Source of the DNA: Kitasatospora xanthocidica
Lineage (GTDB): Bacteria; Actinomycetota; Actinomycetes; Streptomycetales; Streptomycetaceae
Assembly: GCF_014656195.1 (NCBI RefSeq)
Contig: NZ_BNBY01000038.1
Location: 1-62,386 of the forward strand
DNA length: 62,386 nt
Direction of reading: 5' to 3'
In this document: one piece after another, positions 34,081 to 43,025 of the stretch
How the letters are laid out: each line of letters opens with the position of its first letter
Numbering within the stretch: position 1 is the first letter of the stretch
The notes under the pieces: model-generated
What the model saw: the letters and a program-made list of their open reading frames with translations, nothing else
Databases searched by the model: none
Told to the model about the DNA's origin: nothing
Translations under genes and position numbers: made by a program

Positions 34081-34350
34081 TCACGGGTGATCTTCCGCGG
34101 CTCCGGATTGACAACCCGTCCGGCCCAGCGCACCCCCGCCGGTCGGCGGCAGCCCGGCCCGGGCGGGCCCGAACGCGAGCGCCGCGGCCACCGCGAGCAG
34201 CACCAGCGCGGGCACCCCGGACCGCCGCGCCGCGCTGCGCCAGCGGTGCCAGCCGCCGCACCCGCGCCGGATCGGCGGGAAGCCGGGCAGCTCCTGCCGG
34301 GGCGGTACGGCGGGCGCGGGCAGCGGGACGGAGAAGCTCACGGTCGTCAT
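34081..34350 (-). CDS. small single-pass membrane protein (possible SAF-protein remnant)
   Basis: An 89-aa protein from ATG 34350, with GGAGGTG upstream. It has a proline-rich start, an Arg/Trp-rich segment and one membrane helix (GVPALVLLAVAAALAFGPA), then a short tail. In related genomes this position next to mscL often encodes a longer SAF-domain protein with the same N-terminal layout. This may be a shortened version; that is from memory and not certain. Confidence 0.6.
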   Translation of the reverse strand: MTTVSFSVPLPAPAVPPRQELPGFPPIRRGCGGWHRWRSAARRSGVPALVLLAVAAALAFGPARAGLPPTGGGALGRTGCQSGAAEDHP

Positions 34351-34583
34351 GGACGCACCTCCGGGGGTTCGGGCGGCCGGCCCCGGTGGACCGGCTGACG
34401 ACCCCACGATGCGCACCCCGGACGGCTCCGGGAAGCCGTTTCCCCCAGCCTGTGGACAACCCGCCCCCGCGGACGGCTCCGTACACCCGCACGGGTGGAT
34501 CCGACCCGCCCGAGGTGTCGGAAGCGGTACGGCGGGACGCCGGGACGAGGAGACGCCGGCACGCGAAGGCGCCGGAACGCGGA

Positions 34584-34625
34584 AAGGCCCGCCGTCCCCG
34601 CGTGGAAGCGGGGCCGACGGGCCTT
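34584..34625 (-). terminator. terminator of the FmdB-like gene
   Basis: AAGGCCCG...CCCCGC and GCGGGG...CGGGCCTT form a nearly perfect stem with a GTGGAA loop, about 50 bp past the minus-strand FmdB gene stop. Confidence 0.75.
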
Positions 34626-34673
34626 ACCGAAAACGTGCTGGGCGCCCGGGTCGTCGCCGTCCCGGGAGCGGCG

Positions 34674-34967
34674 TCAGCTCGAGGCCGGAGCCGGGCTGGA
34701 CGGGGCCGAGGAGCCCGTGCTCGGCGCGGGCGACGGGGTGGACGACGTCGAGGACGTCGAGGACCCGGAGCTGACCGAGCTGCTGGAGGAGGAGCGGCTG
34801 TCGGTCCGGTAGAAGCCGGAACCCTTGAACACGACACCCACCGCAGAGAAGACCTTGCGGAGCCGTCCCTGGCAGTCGGGGCACGTGGTCAGCGCCTCGT
34901 CGGTGAACTTCTGCACCGCCTCCAGGCCGTTGCCGCACTCGGTGCACTGGTACTGGTACGTGGGCAC
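34674..34967 (-). CDS. FmdB-family zinc-ribbon protein
   Basis: A 97-aa protein from GTG 34967 (GGAGGA upstream). The N-terminal zinc ribbon has two CxxC pairs (CTECG at about 8-12, CPDCQG at about 28-33), followed by FSAVGVVFKGSGFYRTD, the FmdB hallmark. The C-terminal 37 residues are almost only Ser/Thr/Pro. It is the counterpart of the serine-rich FmdB protein encoded next to fthC in mycobacteria. Role unclear. Confidence 0.92.
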   Translation of the reverse strand: MPTYQYQCTECGNGLEAVQKFTDEALTTCPDCQGRLRKVFSAVGVVFKGSGFYRTDSRSSSSSSVSSGSSTSSTSSTPSPAPSTGSSAPSSPAPASS

Positions 34968-35118
34968 TTGTCTTCCTCCTGGCACTCTCGCCTGATGAGT
35001 GCTAACGATGGTCAATGATGCGGTATTCCGCTGGATCAGTCCAGCGACTCCGGTGTGACATGCGACCGGGCCCGGCCGCTCGACCACCGCCCGCACGCGG
35101 CCCCCGCCCGTGCCCCGC

Positions 35119-36507
35119 TCAGCCCTTGGCCGCCCCCACCAGCTGCTGGGCGCCCCCACGCTCGCCGGAGCCCGCCGCCGCGCCGGTCCCGGCGCCCACC
35201 GCCGAGCCCGCGACGATCCGGGTCGATCCCGCCCCGGGCGCCACCAGCAGGTGCCGCATCGAGTACAGCGCGACCAGGCCCAGTCCGGCGCCGATCACCG
35301 GCACCAGGAACCCGGTGGACGGCCCGTGGCCGTCGATCAGCTTCCCCGCCGCCATCGAGCCGACCGCGAGGCCGAGGCCGATGGCGCCGGTCAGCCAGGT
35401 GAAGGCCTCCGTCTTGGCGCCGTCCGCGACCAGCGTCTCGACCAGGGTGTAGCCGCTGATCAGGGTCGGTGCGATGGCCAGGCCGCAGACCAGCCCGGCG
35501 ACGGTCAGCGCGACCAGGTTCGGCATCGCCCACAGCGTGGAGCAGCCCAGCACGAGCAGCGCGTAGCTCATCAGCATCCGCTGCTGGACGGGCCGCCGCC
35601 AGGCGATCACGCCGTACAGCACGCCGGCCAGCATCGAGCCGCCCGCGAAGATCCCGTACACGGTGCCGCCCGCGCTGTGCTGCCCGACCGAGTCGGCGAA
35701 GGCGTTCACCGAGACCTGCATGCCGCCGAACACCGCGCCGACCCCGAGGAAGGTCCCGGCCAGCAGCCGGACGCCGGGGGAGGCGAGCGCCGAGGCGCGC
35801 TTGGTGCCGGGCTGCGGCACGATCCGGGCGGGGGCGGTGCGCCGCTGGGCGGCGAAGGCCAGGCCGCCGACGAGGGTCAGCGCGGCCTCGGCGGCCAGGG
35901 CGGTCGCCGGGCTGGCGAGGGCCGCGATGCCGGAGGCCAGGATCGGGCCGATCACGAAGGTGAACTCGTCCGTCACGGACTCGAAGGCGAAGGCGGTGCT
36001 GACCCGGGCCGCCGAGGCGTCGGACGGGCCGTCGGCGGTGAACCGGGCCACCCAGCGGGCCCGGACCATCGCGCCGATCTGGGGCACGCTCGCGCCGGCC
36101 GGGACGGCGGCCAGGAACAGGCTCCAGGCCGGCGCGTGCCCGAGCGCCAGCGCGATCAGCGCGCCGACCGAGACGGCGTGCACCAGCACGGTCGGTACGA
36201 GCACCGAGGCCTGCCCGTACCGGTCGGCCAGTCGCCCGGTCTGCGGCCCGATCAGGGCCTGGGCGACGGCGGCGACGGCGGTGACGGTGCCGGCGGTGCC
36301 GTACGAGCCGTGGGTCTGGGTGACGAGCAGCAGGATGCCCATGCTGAGCATCGCGTACGGCAGTCGTGCGACGAGGGCGGGTGCCAGGAAGGTCCAGGCT
36401 CCGGGGGTGCGCAGCAGCTCGCCGTACCCGACGCGGGCGGGGGGCTGGGCTGCGGTGGTGTCCGCGCTGGTGTGCGCGGCGTTCTCGACCGTTCGGCGGG
36501 CCGTCAC
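35119..36507 (-). CDS. MFS transporter
   Basis: A 462-aa protein with about 12 membrane helices, from GTG 36507 (GGAAGG upstream). The loop 2-3 signature is present as GRLADRYGQA. Helices run from LLRTPGAWTFLAPALVARLP to a C-terminal Gly/Ala-rich tail. Likely an efflux permease; substrate unknown. It belongs to the class common beside translocated core genes and has no local regulator. A TATAAC hexamer at about 36698 on its strand may serve as its -10. Confidence 0.87.
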   Translation of the reverse strand: MTARRTVENAAHTSADTTAAQPPARVGYGELLRTPGAWTFLAPALVARLPYAMLSMGILLLVTQTHGSYGTAGTVTAVAAVAQALIGPQTGRLADRYGQASVLVPTVLVHAVSVGALIALALGHAPAWSLFLAAVPAGASVPQIGAMVRARWVARFTADGPSDASAARVSTAFAFESVTDEFTFVIGPILASGIAALASPATALAAEAALTLVGGLAFAAQRRTAPARIVPQPGTKRASALASPGVRLLAGTFLGVGAVFGGMQVSVNAFADSVGQHSAGGTVYGIFAGGSMLAGVLYGVIAWRRPVQQRMLMSYALLVLGCSTLWAMPNLVALTVAGLVCGLAIAPTLISGYTLVETLVADGAKTEAFTWLTGAIGLGLAVGSMAAGKLIDGHGPSTGFLVPVIGAGLGLVALYSMRHLLVAPGAGSTRIVAGSAVGAGTGAAAGSGERGGAQQLVGAAKG

Positions 36508-36854
36508 GGTCGGTCCTTCCTGCTGCCTGGTAGCGCGGCAGGGCATGGTGGAGCCCCGACGGCGCCGAGAGTCGTCCTCTCGCGCGTCGACCGGGGTAGA
36601 TACCGGGTCGGCCCGGTGGTTACCGGGGTCGGACCGCGGCCGCCGAGCGGTCGCGCCAACTCTGCGTCAGGCAGATGCTGGGGTGGTCTAGCGGTGGTTA
36701 TACGGCGTGGTCGAACCAGCATACAGTTACGCGCGTAGATTCCGCCAGTCCACCCCAGTCCCACGGGCCCCACGGGACCCGCCCGGCACCGCTCGGCCGG
36801 GCCGGCCCACCCCGCTCGGCCGGGCCGGCCCACCCCGCTCGGCCGGGTCGCCCG
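36508..36854. other. 347-bp intergenic region with tandem repeat
   Basis: Upstream region of the MFS gene. There is an inverted pair, ATGCTGG (36675-36681) / CCAGCAT (36716-36722), around a TATAAC-containing AT-richer patch, then the 23-bp tandem repeat at 36791-36847. No gene seen. Confidence 0.6.
36791..36847. repeat. 23-bp tandem repeat, 2.5 copies
   Basis: Units at 36791-36813 and 36814-36836 are identical and a partial third covers 36837-36847. Each holds the palindromic GGCCGGGCCGGCC, so it can fold strongly just past the antiporter stop (36855). It may act as a terminator for that gene. Confidence 0.85.
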
Positions 36855-38339
36855 TCACCGCCCGTTGAGCCACCCGGCGAGCTTGCCGCCCTTGTCCACG
36901 GCCCGCAGCCGCCGCTCCGCGGCCTCGCCGACCTCGTCCGTGGTGACCACCAGCAGCTCGTCCCCGCCGCGCAGCACCGTCGCCTTGTCCGGCACGAAGG
37001 AGTTCCCCTCGCGCACGATCAGGGTGACCGCCGCGCCCTTGGGCAGCCGCAGCTCGCCGATCTCCACGCCGGACATCCGGGAGGCGGGGGAGAGCGCGAC
37101 CGACAGCAGGTGCCCGTGCAGCTTCTCCAGCGGGGCGGACTCGATGCCGAGGTCCTGGCCCATCGAGCCCTCGCCGATCCGCAGCCGCTTGGCCACCCAG
37201 GGCAGGGTCGGCCCCTGGAGCAGGGTGAAGACGACGACGAGGATGAAGACGATGTTGAACACGTCCTCGGCCCGGTGCGCCCCGGACACCACCGGGATGG
37301 TGGCCAGCACGATGGGCACCGCCCCGCGCAGCCCGGCCCAGCTCAGCAGCGCCTGTTCACGGGCCGGCACCTTGAACGGGGTCAGCGAGGCGACCACCGA
37401 GAGCGGTCGGGCCAGGAAGACCAGCACCGCGCCTATGACCAGCGCGGGCACCACCGCGGAGCCCATGGTCGCGGGCGTGCAGAGCAGGCCGAGCAGCACG
37501 AACATGCCGATCTGCCCGATCCAGGCGAGCCCGTCGGCGAAGCCGCGGACGGCCGGTCCGTGCGGCAGCTTGGAGTTCCCGAGGATCACCGCGCAGATGT
37601 AGACGGCGAGGAAGCCGGAGCCGTGCAGCAGCGCGCCGCCCGCGTAGGCGAGCACGGTGAGCGCCATCACGGCGATCGGGTAGAGGCCCGAGGAGGGCAG
37701 CGCGACGTGCTTGAGCCCGAAGGCGCCGAGCTTGCCGACGGCGAAGCCGATCGCGGCGCCGATCGCCAGCTCGGCGAGGATCGTGCCGATCAGGACGTAC
37801 CAGGGGTCCAGCTCCCCGGTGGTGGCGAAGGCGACGACCAGGATGACCACGGGCGCGTCGTTGAAGCCGGACTCGGCCTCCAGCAGGCCGGTGAGCCGGT
37901 GCGGCAGCGGGACCATCCGCAGGACGGAGAAGACGGCGGCCGCGTCCGTCGAGGAGACGATGGCGCCGAGCAGCAGGCTGGTGCGCCAGTCCAGGCCGAC
38001 CAGCCAGTGCGCGCCGGCCGCGGTGGCGAACACGCTGATGCCGACGCCGAGGGTGGCGAGCACGGTGGCGGCCGGCATCACCGGCTTGATCTCGCGCCAG
38101 CTGGTCTTGAGGCCGCCCTCGGCCAGGATCACCACGAGCGCCGCGTAGCCGATCACCTGGGTGAGTTCGGCGTTGTTGAACGTGAGGCCGATCCCGTTCT
38201 GGCCCAGCGCCACGCCGATCCCCAGGTAGATCAGCAGGCTGGGCAGCCCTGACCGGGTGGAGATCCGGACGGCGACCACCGCGAAGAGCAGGATCACGGA
38301 CGCTTCGAGGAGCAGCTGGTTCAGATGGGCGACGTTCAC
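36855..38339 (-). CDS. potassium/proton antiporter, CPA1 type with RCK_C domain
   Basis: A 494-aa protein. Residues about 1-385 form the Na+/H+ exchanger fold with 12-13 helices, including the SSTDAAAVFSVLR and LEAESGFNDAPVVI ion-site motifs. Residues about 405-490 form a TrkA-C/RCK_C regulatory domain (RMSGVEIGELRLPKGAAVTLIVREG, RGGDELLVVTTD). It resembles NhaP2/CvrA K+/H+ antiporters that adjust K+ and pH. In its family the C-domain binds a nucleotide ligand; the ligand here is unknown. Confidence 0.92.
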   Translation of the reverse strand: MNVAHLNQLLLEASVILLFAVVAVRISTRSGLPSLLIYLGIGVALGQNGIGLTFNNAELTQVIGYAALVVILAEGGLKTSWREIKPVMPAATVLATLGVGISVFATAAGAHWLVGLDWRTSLLLGAIVSSTDAAAVFSVLRMVPLPHRLTGLLEAESGFNDAPVVILVVAFATTGELDPWYVLIGTILAELAIGAAIGFAVGKLGAFGLKHVALPSSGLYPIAVMALTVLAYAGGALLHGSGFLAVYICAVILGNSKLPHGPAVRGFADGLAWIGQIGMFVLLGLLCTPATMGSAVVPALVIGAVLVFLARPLSVVASLTPFKVPAREQALLSWAGLRGAVPIVLATIPVVSGAHRAEDVFNIVFILVVVFTLLQGPTLPWVAKRLRIGEGSMGQDLGIESAPLEKLHGHLLSVALSPASRMSGVEIGELRLPKGAAVTLIVREGNSFVPDKATVLRGGDELLVVTTDEVGEAAERRLRAVDKGGKLAGWLNGR

Positions 38340-38580
38340 GCAGGGGCACCTCGGGCAGGCATGGGCGGGCGGGGTGTCTGGCGGTGCAAAGGGGGTGGCC
38401 CGTTAAGAAGGCGTCAATGCTCCTCTTACGGATCGTTACTCAGTCTAACATTTTGCCATATCTTTAGCTTGGTCCCCCGTTCACAGTGCCCGGCCGACTC
38501 GGCCTAATGTGGTGCCCTGCCACGGCCGCAGGCCCTGGACACGCCCCGCCCGCCCCGAAGTCAGGACCGCAAGGACCCAG

Positions 38581-41292
38581 ATGCCCCGCTCGAAGAAGTT
38601 CCGGCGCGCCCGTCTGTTCGTGATCGTGCTGGTCGTGCTGATGGTGGCCGGCGTCGGCTACGGCGGCTACCGCGGGGTCTCCGCGGTCCGCGCCTCCTTC
38701 CCGGAAGTGGACGGCAGCGTCAAGGTCGCGGGCCTGAGCGCGCCGGTCGACGTGAAGCGGGACGCCAACGGCATCCCGCAGCTGTACGCCGACACCTCCG
38801 AGGACCTGTTCCGCGCCCAGGGCTACGTCCAGGCGCAGGACCGTTTCTGGGAGATGGACGTCCGGCGGCACATCACCGCCGGCCGGCTCTCCGAGATGTT
38901 CGGCGACGGCCAGGTCGACACCGACACCTTCATCCGCACCATGGGCTGGCGGCAGGTGGCGCAGAAGGAGTACGACACCAAGCTGTCGCCGGAGACCAAG
39001 AAGTACCTCCAGTCCTACGCGGACGGCGTGAACGCCTGGCTCGCCGAGCACCCCGGCGGCGCCCAGGCCTCGCTGGAGTACGCCCTGCTCGGCGTCGTCA
39101 ACAGCGGCTACAAGCCCGAGCAGTGGACCCCGGTCGACTCGGTGGCCTGGCTCAAGGCGATGGCCTGGAACCTCTCCGGGAACCTCCAGGAGGAGATCGA
39201 CCGCTCGCTGCTGGCCCAGGACTTCACCCCGGACAAGATCGCCGAGCTGTACCCGGACTACCCGTACGCCCGCAACGGCACGATCGTGAAGACCGGCACC
39301 GTGAACGGCGACACCTACCGTCCCGCCGACGGCTCCCCGCAGCCGGGCAACGGCACCGCCACCACCCAGGGCGCGGCCACCACCAAGGCGCTGCTGCAGG
39401 GCCTCACCGACCGGATCGACGGGATGCCGCAGCTGCTCGGCCGCCCCGGCCAGGGCATCGGTTCCAACTCCTGGGTGGTCGCCGGGTCCCACACCACCAC
39501 CGGCAAGCCGCTGCTGGCCAACGACCCGCACCTCGGCCCCGGCCTGCCCTCGGTCTGGTACCAGATGGGCCTGCACTGCCGGACCGCCTCCCCGGCCTGC
39601 CAGTTCGACGTCTCCGGCTTCACCTTCGCGGGCATGCCCGGCGTGGTGATCGGCCACAACAAGGACATCGCCTGGGGTTTCACCAACCTCGGCGCCGACG
39701 TGACCGACCTCGTCCTGGAGAAGGTCACCGGCCCGGAGACCTACCAGGTCGACGGCAAGGACGTGAGGTTCGACCTCCGCAAGGAGACCATCAAGGTCGC
39801 CGGCGGGGACGACCGCACCATCACCGTCCGCACCACCCAGACCGGCGCCCCGCTCATCTCCGACCAGCGGACCGAGCAGCAGAACGTCGGCAAGTACGCC
39901 CCCAACGGCACCTCCGCCCCCGACCGCGGCACCAGCGGCTACGGCGTCGCCCTGCAGTGGACGGCGCTCAGCCCCGGCAAGACGATGGACGCCGTCTTCG
40001 CGCTGGACAAGGCCAAGAACTGGGACGAGTTCCGCGCCGCCGCGAAGGACTTCGCCGTCCCCGCCCAGAACCTGATCTACGCCGACGCCAAGAACATCGG
40101 CTACCAGGCCCCGGGCACCATCCCGGTCCGCGGCAAGGGCGACGGCACCTACCCCGCGCTGGGCTGGGACTCGGCGTACCAGTGGAAGGACCCGATCCCC
40201 TTCAGCGCGCTGCCGTGGAGCCTCAACCCCTCCTCCGGCTACATCGTCACCGCCAACCAGGCCGTGGTGGACCAGAGCTACAAGTACAGCCTGACCAAGG
40301 ACTGGGAGTACGGCACCCGCGCCAAGGAGATCACCGACCAGCTCGACGGCCTGCTCAAGAACAACGGCAAGATCTCGCCGGACGACATGCAGACCCTGCA
40401 GCTGGACAACACCAACGTGATGGCCAAGACGCTGGTGCCGCTGCTGCTCAAGCAGCAGATCGACGACCCGTACGTGCGCGAGGCCCAGGACCTGCTGAAG
40501 GACTGGAACTACCACCAGGACGCCGACTCGGCCGCCGCGGCCTACTACAACGGCGTCTGGCGCCAGCTGCTCACCCTCGCCTTCGGCCAGAAGTTCCCGG
40601 CCGACGTCCGCGCCAAGGACAACTGCCTGCTGGTCCGCCAGCAGGACGACCCGACCAAGCCGGACAGCACCACCAAGATCGTCACCGAGTGCGGCACCCG
40701 CGACCCGGGCAAGGCCCAGCCGGACGGCGGTGACCGCTGGACCGAGGTCGTGCGTCAGCAGCTGGAGAAGCCCGACAGCTCGTGGTGGACCTACATCGAC
40801 TCCCAGCACAACGTCCAGAAGGGCCTGGACAACCTGCTCAAGGAAGCGATGAAGAACGCCCGCCAGGAGCTGACCTCGCTGCTCAGCAAGGACATCTCCA
40901 CCTGGAGCTGGGGCCGCCTGCACAAGCTGGAGCTGAAGGAGCAGACGCTCGGCACCGACGACTCCTCGATCGCCTCGCCCGTGCTCCACAAGCTGCTCAA
41001 CCGCGGCCCGTACCGGCTCTCCGGCGGCTCGGCGGCGGTCGACGCGGCCGGCTGGAACGCGGCGGCCGGCTACCAGGTGGACTGGATCCCGTCGATGCGC
41101 ATGGTGGTCGACCTCAACGACCTCGACTCCTCGCGCTGGGTCAACGTCGGCGGCGCCTCCGGCCACGCCTTCCACGACAACTACAACGACCAGACCGACC
41201 TCTGGCTCAAGGGCAAGCTGCTCACCTGGGCCTTCGGCCCGGACGCGGTCGAGAAGGCCACCAAGCACAAGCTGGTGCTCACCACCGGCTGA
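38581..41292 (+). CDS. penicillin acylase family protein (Ntn hydrolase)
   Basis: A 903-aa protein from ATG 38581 (AAGGAC upstream). The N-terminal signal anchor is at about 11-33 (LFVIVLVVLMVAGVGYGG). The alpha-chain region (DVKRDANGIPQLYADT, GYVQAQDRFWEMDVRR) leads to the autocatalytic cleavage site at G294-S295 (GIGSNSWVV), where S295 becomes the nucleophile. The beta chain contains GMPGVVIGHNKDIAWGFTN. It hydrolyses acyl amides outside the membrane, for example penicillins or acyl-homoserine lactones; the natural substrate is unknown. Confidence 0.93.
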   Translation: MPRSKKFRRARLFVIVLVVLMVAGVGYGGYRGVSAVRASFPEVDGSVKVAGLSAPVDVKRDANGIPQLYADTSEDLFRAQGYVQAQDRFWEMDVRRHITAGRLSEMFGDGQVDTDTFIRTMGWRQVAQKEYDTKLSPETKKYLQSYADGVNAWLAEHPGGAQASLEYALLGVVNSGYKPEQWTPVDSVAWLKAMAWNLSGNLQEEIDRSLLAQDFTPDKIAELYPDYPYARNGTIVKTGTVNGDTYRPADGSPQPGNGTATTQGAATTKALLQGLTDRIDGMPQLLGRPGQGIGSNSWVVAGSHTTTGKPLLANDPHLGPGLPSVWYQMGLHCRTASPACQFDVSGFTFAGMPGVVIGHNKDIAWGFTNLGADVTDLVLEKVTGPETYQVDGKDVRFDLRKETIKVAGGDDRTITVRTTQTGAPLISDQRTEQQNVGKYAPNGTSAPDRGTSGYGVALQWTALSPGKTMDAVFALDKAKNWDEFRAAAKDFAVPAQNLIYADAKNIGYQAPGTIPVRGKGDGTYPALGWDSAYQWKDPIPFSALPWSLNPSSGYIVTANQAVVDQSYKYSLTKDWEYGTRAKEITDQLDGLLKNNGKISPDDMQTLQLDNTNVMAKTLVPLLLKQQIDDPYVREAQDLLKDWNYHQDADSAAAAYYNGVWRQLLTLAFGQKFPADVRAKDNCLLVRQQDDPTKPDSTTKIVTECGTRDPGKAQPDGGDRWTEVVRQQLEKPDSSWWTYIDSQHNVQKGLDNLLKEAMKNARQELTSLLSKDISTWSWGRLHKLELKEQTLGTDDSSIASPVLHKLLNRGPYRLSGGSAAVDAAGWNAAAGYQVDWIPSMRMVVDLNDLDSSRWVNVGGASGHAFHDNYNDQTDLWLKGKLLTWAFGPDAVEKATKHKLVLTTG

Positions 41293-41338
41293 CGCCCACC
41301 GGCTGACGCCCACCGGGGCTGAGGCCCGAACGGCCCCC

Positions 41339-41376
41339 GGCGGCCCCGTTCCCCTGCGCGAGGGGGCGGGGCCGCC
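41339..41376. terminator. bidirectional terminator between penicillin acylase and fthC
   Basis: GGCGGCCCCG..CCCCT and AGGGG..CGGGGCCGCC form a long stem at 41339-41376 between two convergent genes. Confidence 0.75.
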
Positions 41377-41388
41377 GCCGTTCCCGGG

Positions 41389-41964
41389 TCAGCCCAGCGT
41401 CCGCACCCCTGAGGGCGTGACCGCCAGGTCCACCGGCAGGTCGTGCGGCTCGGCCGGCACCCGCTCCAGCAGCTCGTGCTCGTACAGCAGCACCGCCAGC
41501 ACCGGCCGCACGCCCGCCCGGTCCAGCCGGGCCAGCACCCGGTCGTAGCTGCCGCCGCCCCGGCCCAGCCGCAGCCCGCCGCGGTCCACCGCCAGGCCCG
41601 GCAGCAGCACCACCGCGGCCTCCGTCACCGCCTCGGGCCCGAGCCGCGGCCCGACCGGCTCCAGCAGCCCGCGTCCGGCCGGGGCGAGGCCCTCTGGCCC
41701 GGCGTACTCGGCCCAGTCCAGGTCGTTGTCGGGAAGCAGCACCGGCAGGAGCACCCGCACCCCCTCCTCGCGCAGCGCGTCCAGCAGCGGCCTCGTCCCG
41801 GGCTCCGCCCCCACCGAGACGTACGCGGCCACGGTGGCGCCCCGCGCGGCCAGCTCCCAGGCGTGCCCGGCCAGCGCGAGCGCCGCCTCCGCGCGCTCCT
41901 CGGCGGACAGTCCGCGCCGCTCCGTCAACAGCCGTGTCCTCAGGTCGCTCTTCTCGTTGTGCAT
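41389..41964 (-). CDS. fthC: 5-formyltetrahydrofolate cyclo-ligase
   Basis: A 191-aa enzyme that converts 5-formyl-THF to 5,10-methenyl-THF with ATP. The N-terminal K-x-x-L-R segment is KSDLRTRLLTERR, and the C-terminal nucleotide-binding motif is RLGRGGGSYDRVLA. ATG 41964 has GGAGGA four bases upstream. It precedes galU in the opposite direction, the same arrangement as in mycobacteria. Confidence 0.92.
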   Translation of the reverse strand: MHNEKSDLRTRLLTERRGLSAEERAEAALALAGHAWELAARGATVAAYVSVGAEPGTRPLLDALREEGVRVLLPVLLPDNDLDWAEYAGPEGLAPAGRGLLEPVGPRLGPEAVTEAAVVLLPGLAVDRGGLRLGRGGGSYDRVLARLDRAGVRPVLAVLLYEHELLERVPAEPHDLPVDLAVTPSGVRTLG

Positions 41965-42026
41965 CGGATCCTCCACGTCTCCAGACCGTCGACGCGCAGA
42001 GCCTGCCACGCGAAAGGGCGCCCCGA

Positions 42027-42974
42027 TTGTCCACCCCGCTGCTGGTCCAGGCCCTGGCCGGGCTGAGCGTCCCCGCACTGGCCGGCGCCACTGTCCTCGG
42101 ACTGCGGGTACGGCGGGACGCGGCCCGCGCCGCCGCCGGGGCGGAGCGGCAGCGCGAGCGGATCGCCGAACTGGAGGACCGCTGCGCCGAACTGGAGCGC
42201 ACCGCCTCCTGCGACCCGCTCACCGGCGTGTGGAACTACCGCCACCTGCAGCTCACCCTGGACCGGGAGATCGAACGGGCCCGCCGCGCCGAGCACACCG
42301 ACCAGGGCGAGGGCCCCCGCCCGCTCGCCGTGCTGATGCTGGCGATCACCGGCTTCGAGGCGGTCATCGCCGAGCACGGCCGCGGCCGGGCCAACGCGAT
42401 ACTGCGCGACCTCGCCCAGCGCCTCGCGATGGAGATCCGCCGGGCCGACACCCTCGGCCGCTACAGCGGCGAGGAGTTCCTGGTGGTGCTGCCCGACACC
42501 GGCGCCGAGGGCGCCGCGCAGGTCGCCGAGCGACTGGTCTGGTCGGTCCGCCGCCACCTGCTGCTCGACTGGTCCTCCGGACCGCGCGAGGCCCGCCCGG
42601 CGCACGGCAACGGGCTCACCGCCGCCGCCGGGGTCGCCGTCCTGCCCGAGGACGGCACCCACGCCGCCGTCCTGCTGCGCGCCGCCGACACGGCGCTCGC
42701 CGAGGCCCGGGCGGCCGGCGGCGACTGCTGGCGGGTCTCGCCGCGCCCCGGGGACCGACCCGTGCACCGACCGGCGGACCGACCCTCCGAACGGCCCGCC
42801 GCCGGGCTCCCGGTACCGGTCACTTCCGGCCCGGAGCACGGTCCGGCTGCCGAACGTGACCGTTCGGGAAAGCCGGGTAGTCTGTCGGCCTGTGCCGGAG
42901 GGGACCCCCTCGCCCAGCCGGTCCCTTCCCATACGCCAGCCAGTGTGGCCGTGCCCCGAGACGTGCTGTCCTAG
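42027..42974 (+). CDS. GGDEF-domain protein (putative diguanylate cyclase)
   Basis: A 315-aa protein from TTG 42027 (AAAGGG upstream). One N-terminal membrane helix (LLVQALAGLSVPALAGATVLGL), a short coiled coil (ERIAELEDRCAELER), then a GGDEF domain at about 65-240 with DPLTGVWNYRHL and active-site SGEEF at 147-151. Ser in the first position is tolerated in some active cyclases. It probably makes c-di-GMP, which controls BldD in Streptomyces. There is no EAL domain. The C-terminus is disordered. Confidence 0.85.
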   Translation: MSTPLLVQALAGLSVPALAGATVLGLRVRRDAARAAAGAERQRERIAELEDRCAELERTASCDPLTGVWNYRHLQLTLDREIERARRAEHTDQGEGPRPLAVLMLAITGFEAVIAEHGRGRANAILRDLAQRLAMEIRRADTLGRYSGEEFLVVLPDTGAEGAAQVAERLVWSVRRHLLLDWSSGPREARPAHGNGLTAAAGVAVLPEDGTHAAVLLRAADTALAEARAAGGDCWRVSPRPGDRPVHRPADRPSERPAAGLPVPVTSGPEHGPAAERDRSGKPGSLSACAGGDPLAQPVPSHTPASVAVPRDVLS

Positions 42975-43025
42975 CCGTCCGACCGCGCTCGGCCCGGCGA
43001 AAACGTGCCTGAGTAAGGTAAACGC

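Noticed and set aside
36681..36720. Sequence resembling a tRNA D-arm (GGTCTAGCGGTGGTTATACGG)
   Set aside because: No anticodon or T arm follows and the acceptor ends do not pair. It is more likely part of a promoter region (TATAAC on the minus strand).
38581..41292. Part of an antibiotic biosynthetic cluster because of the penicillin acylase
   Set aside because: There are no biosynthetic or resistance genes nearby. The enzyme family is widespread in streptomycetes as a housekeeping or quorum-type acylase.
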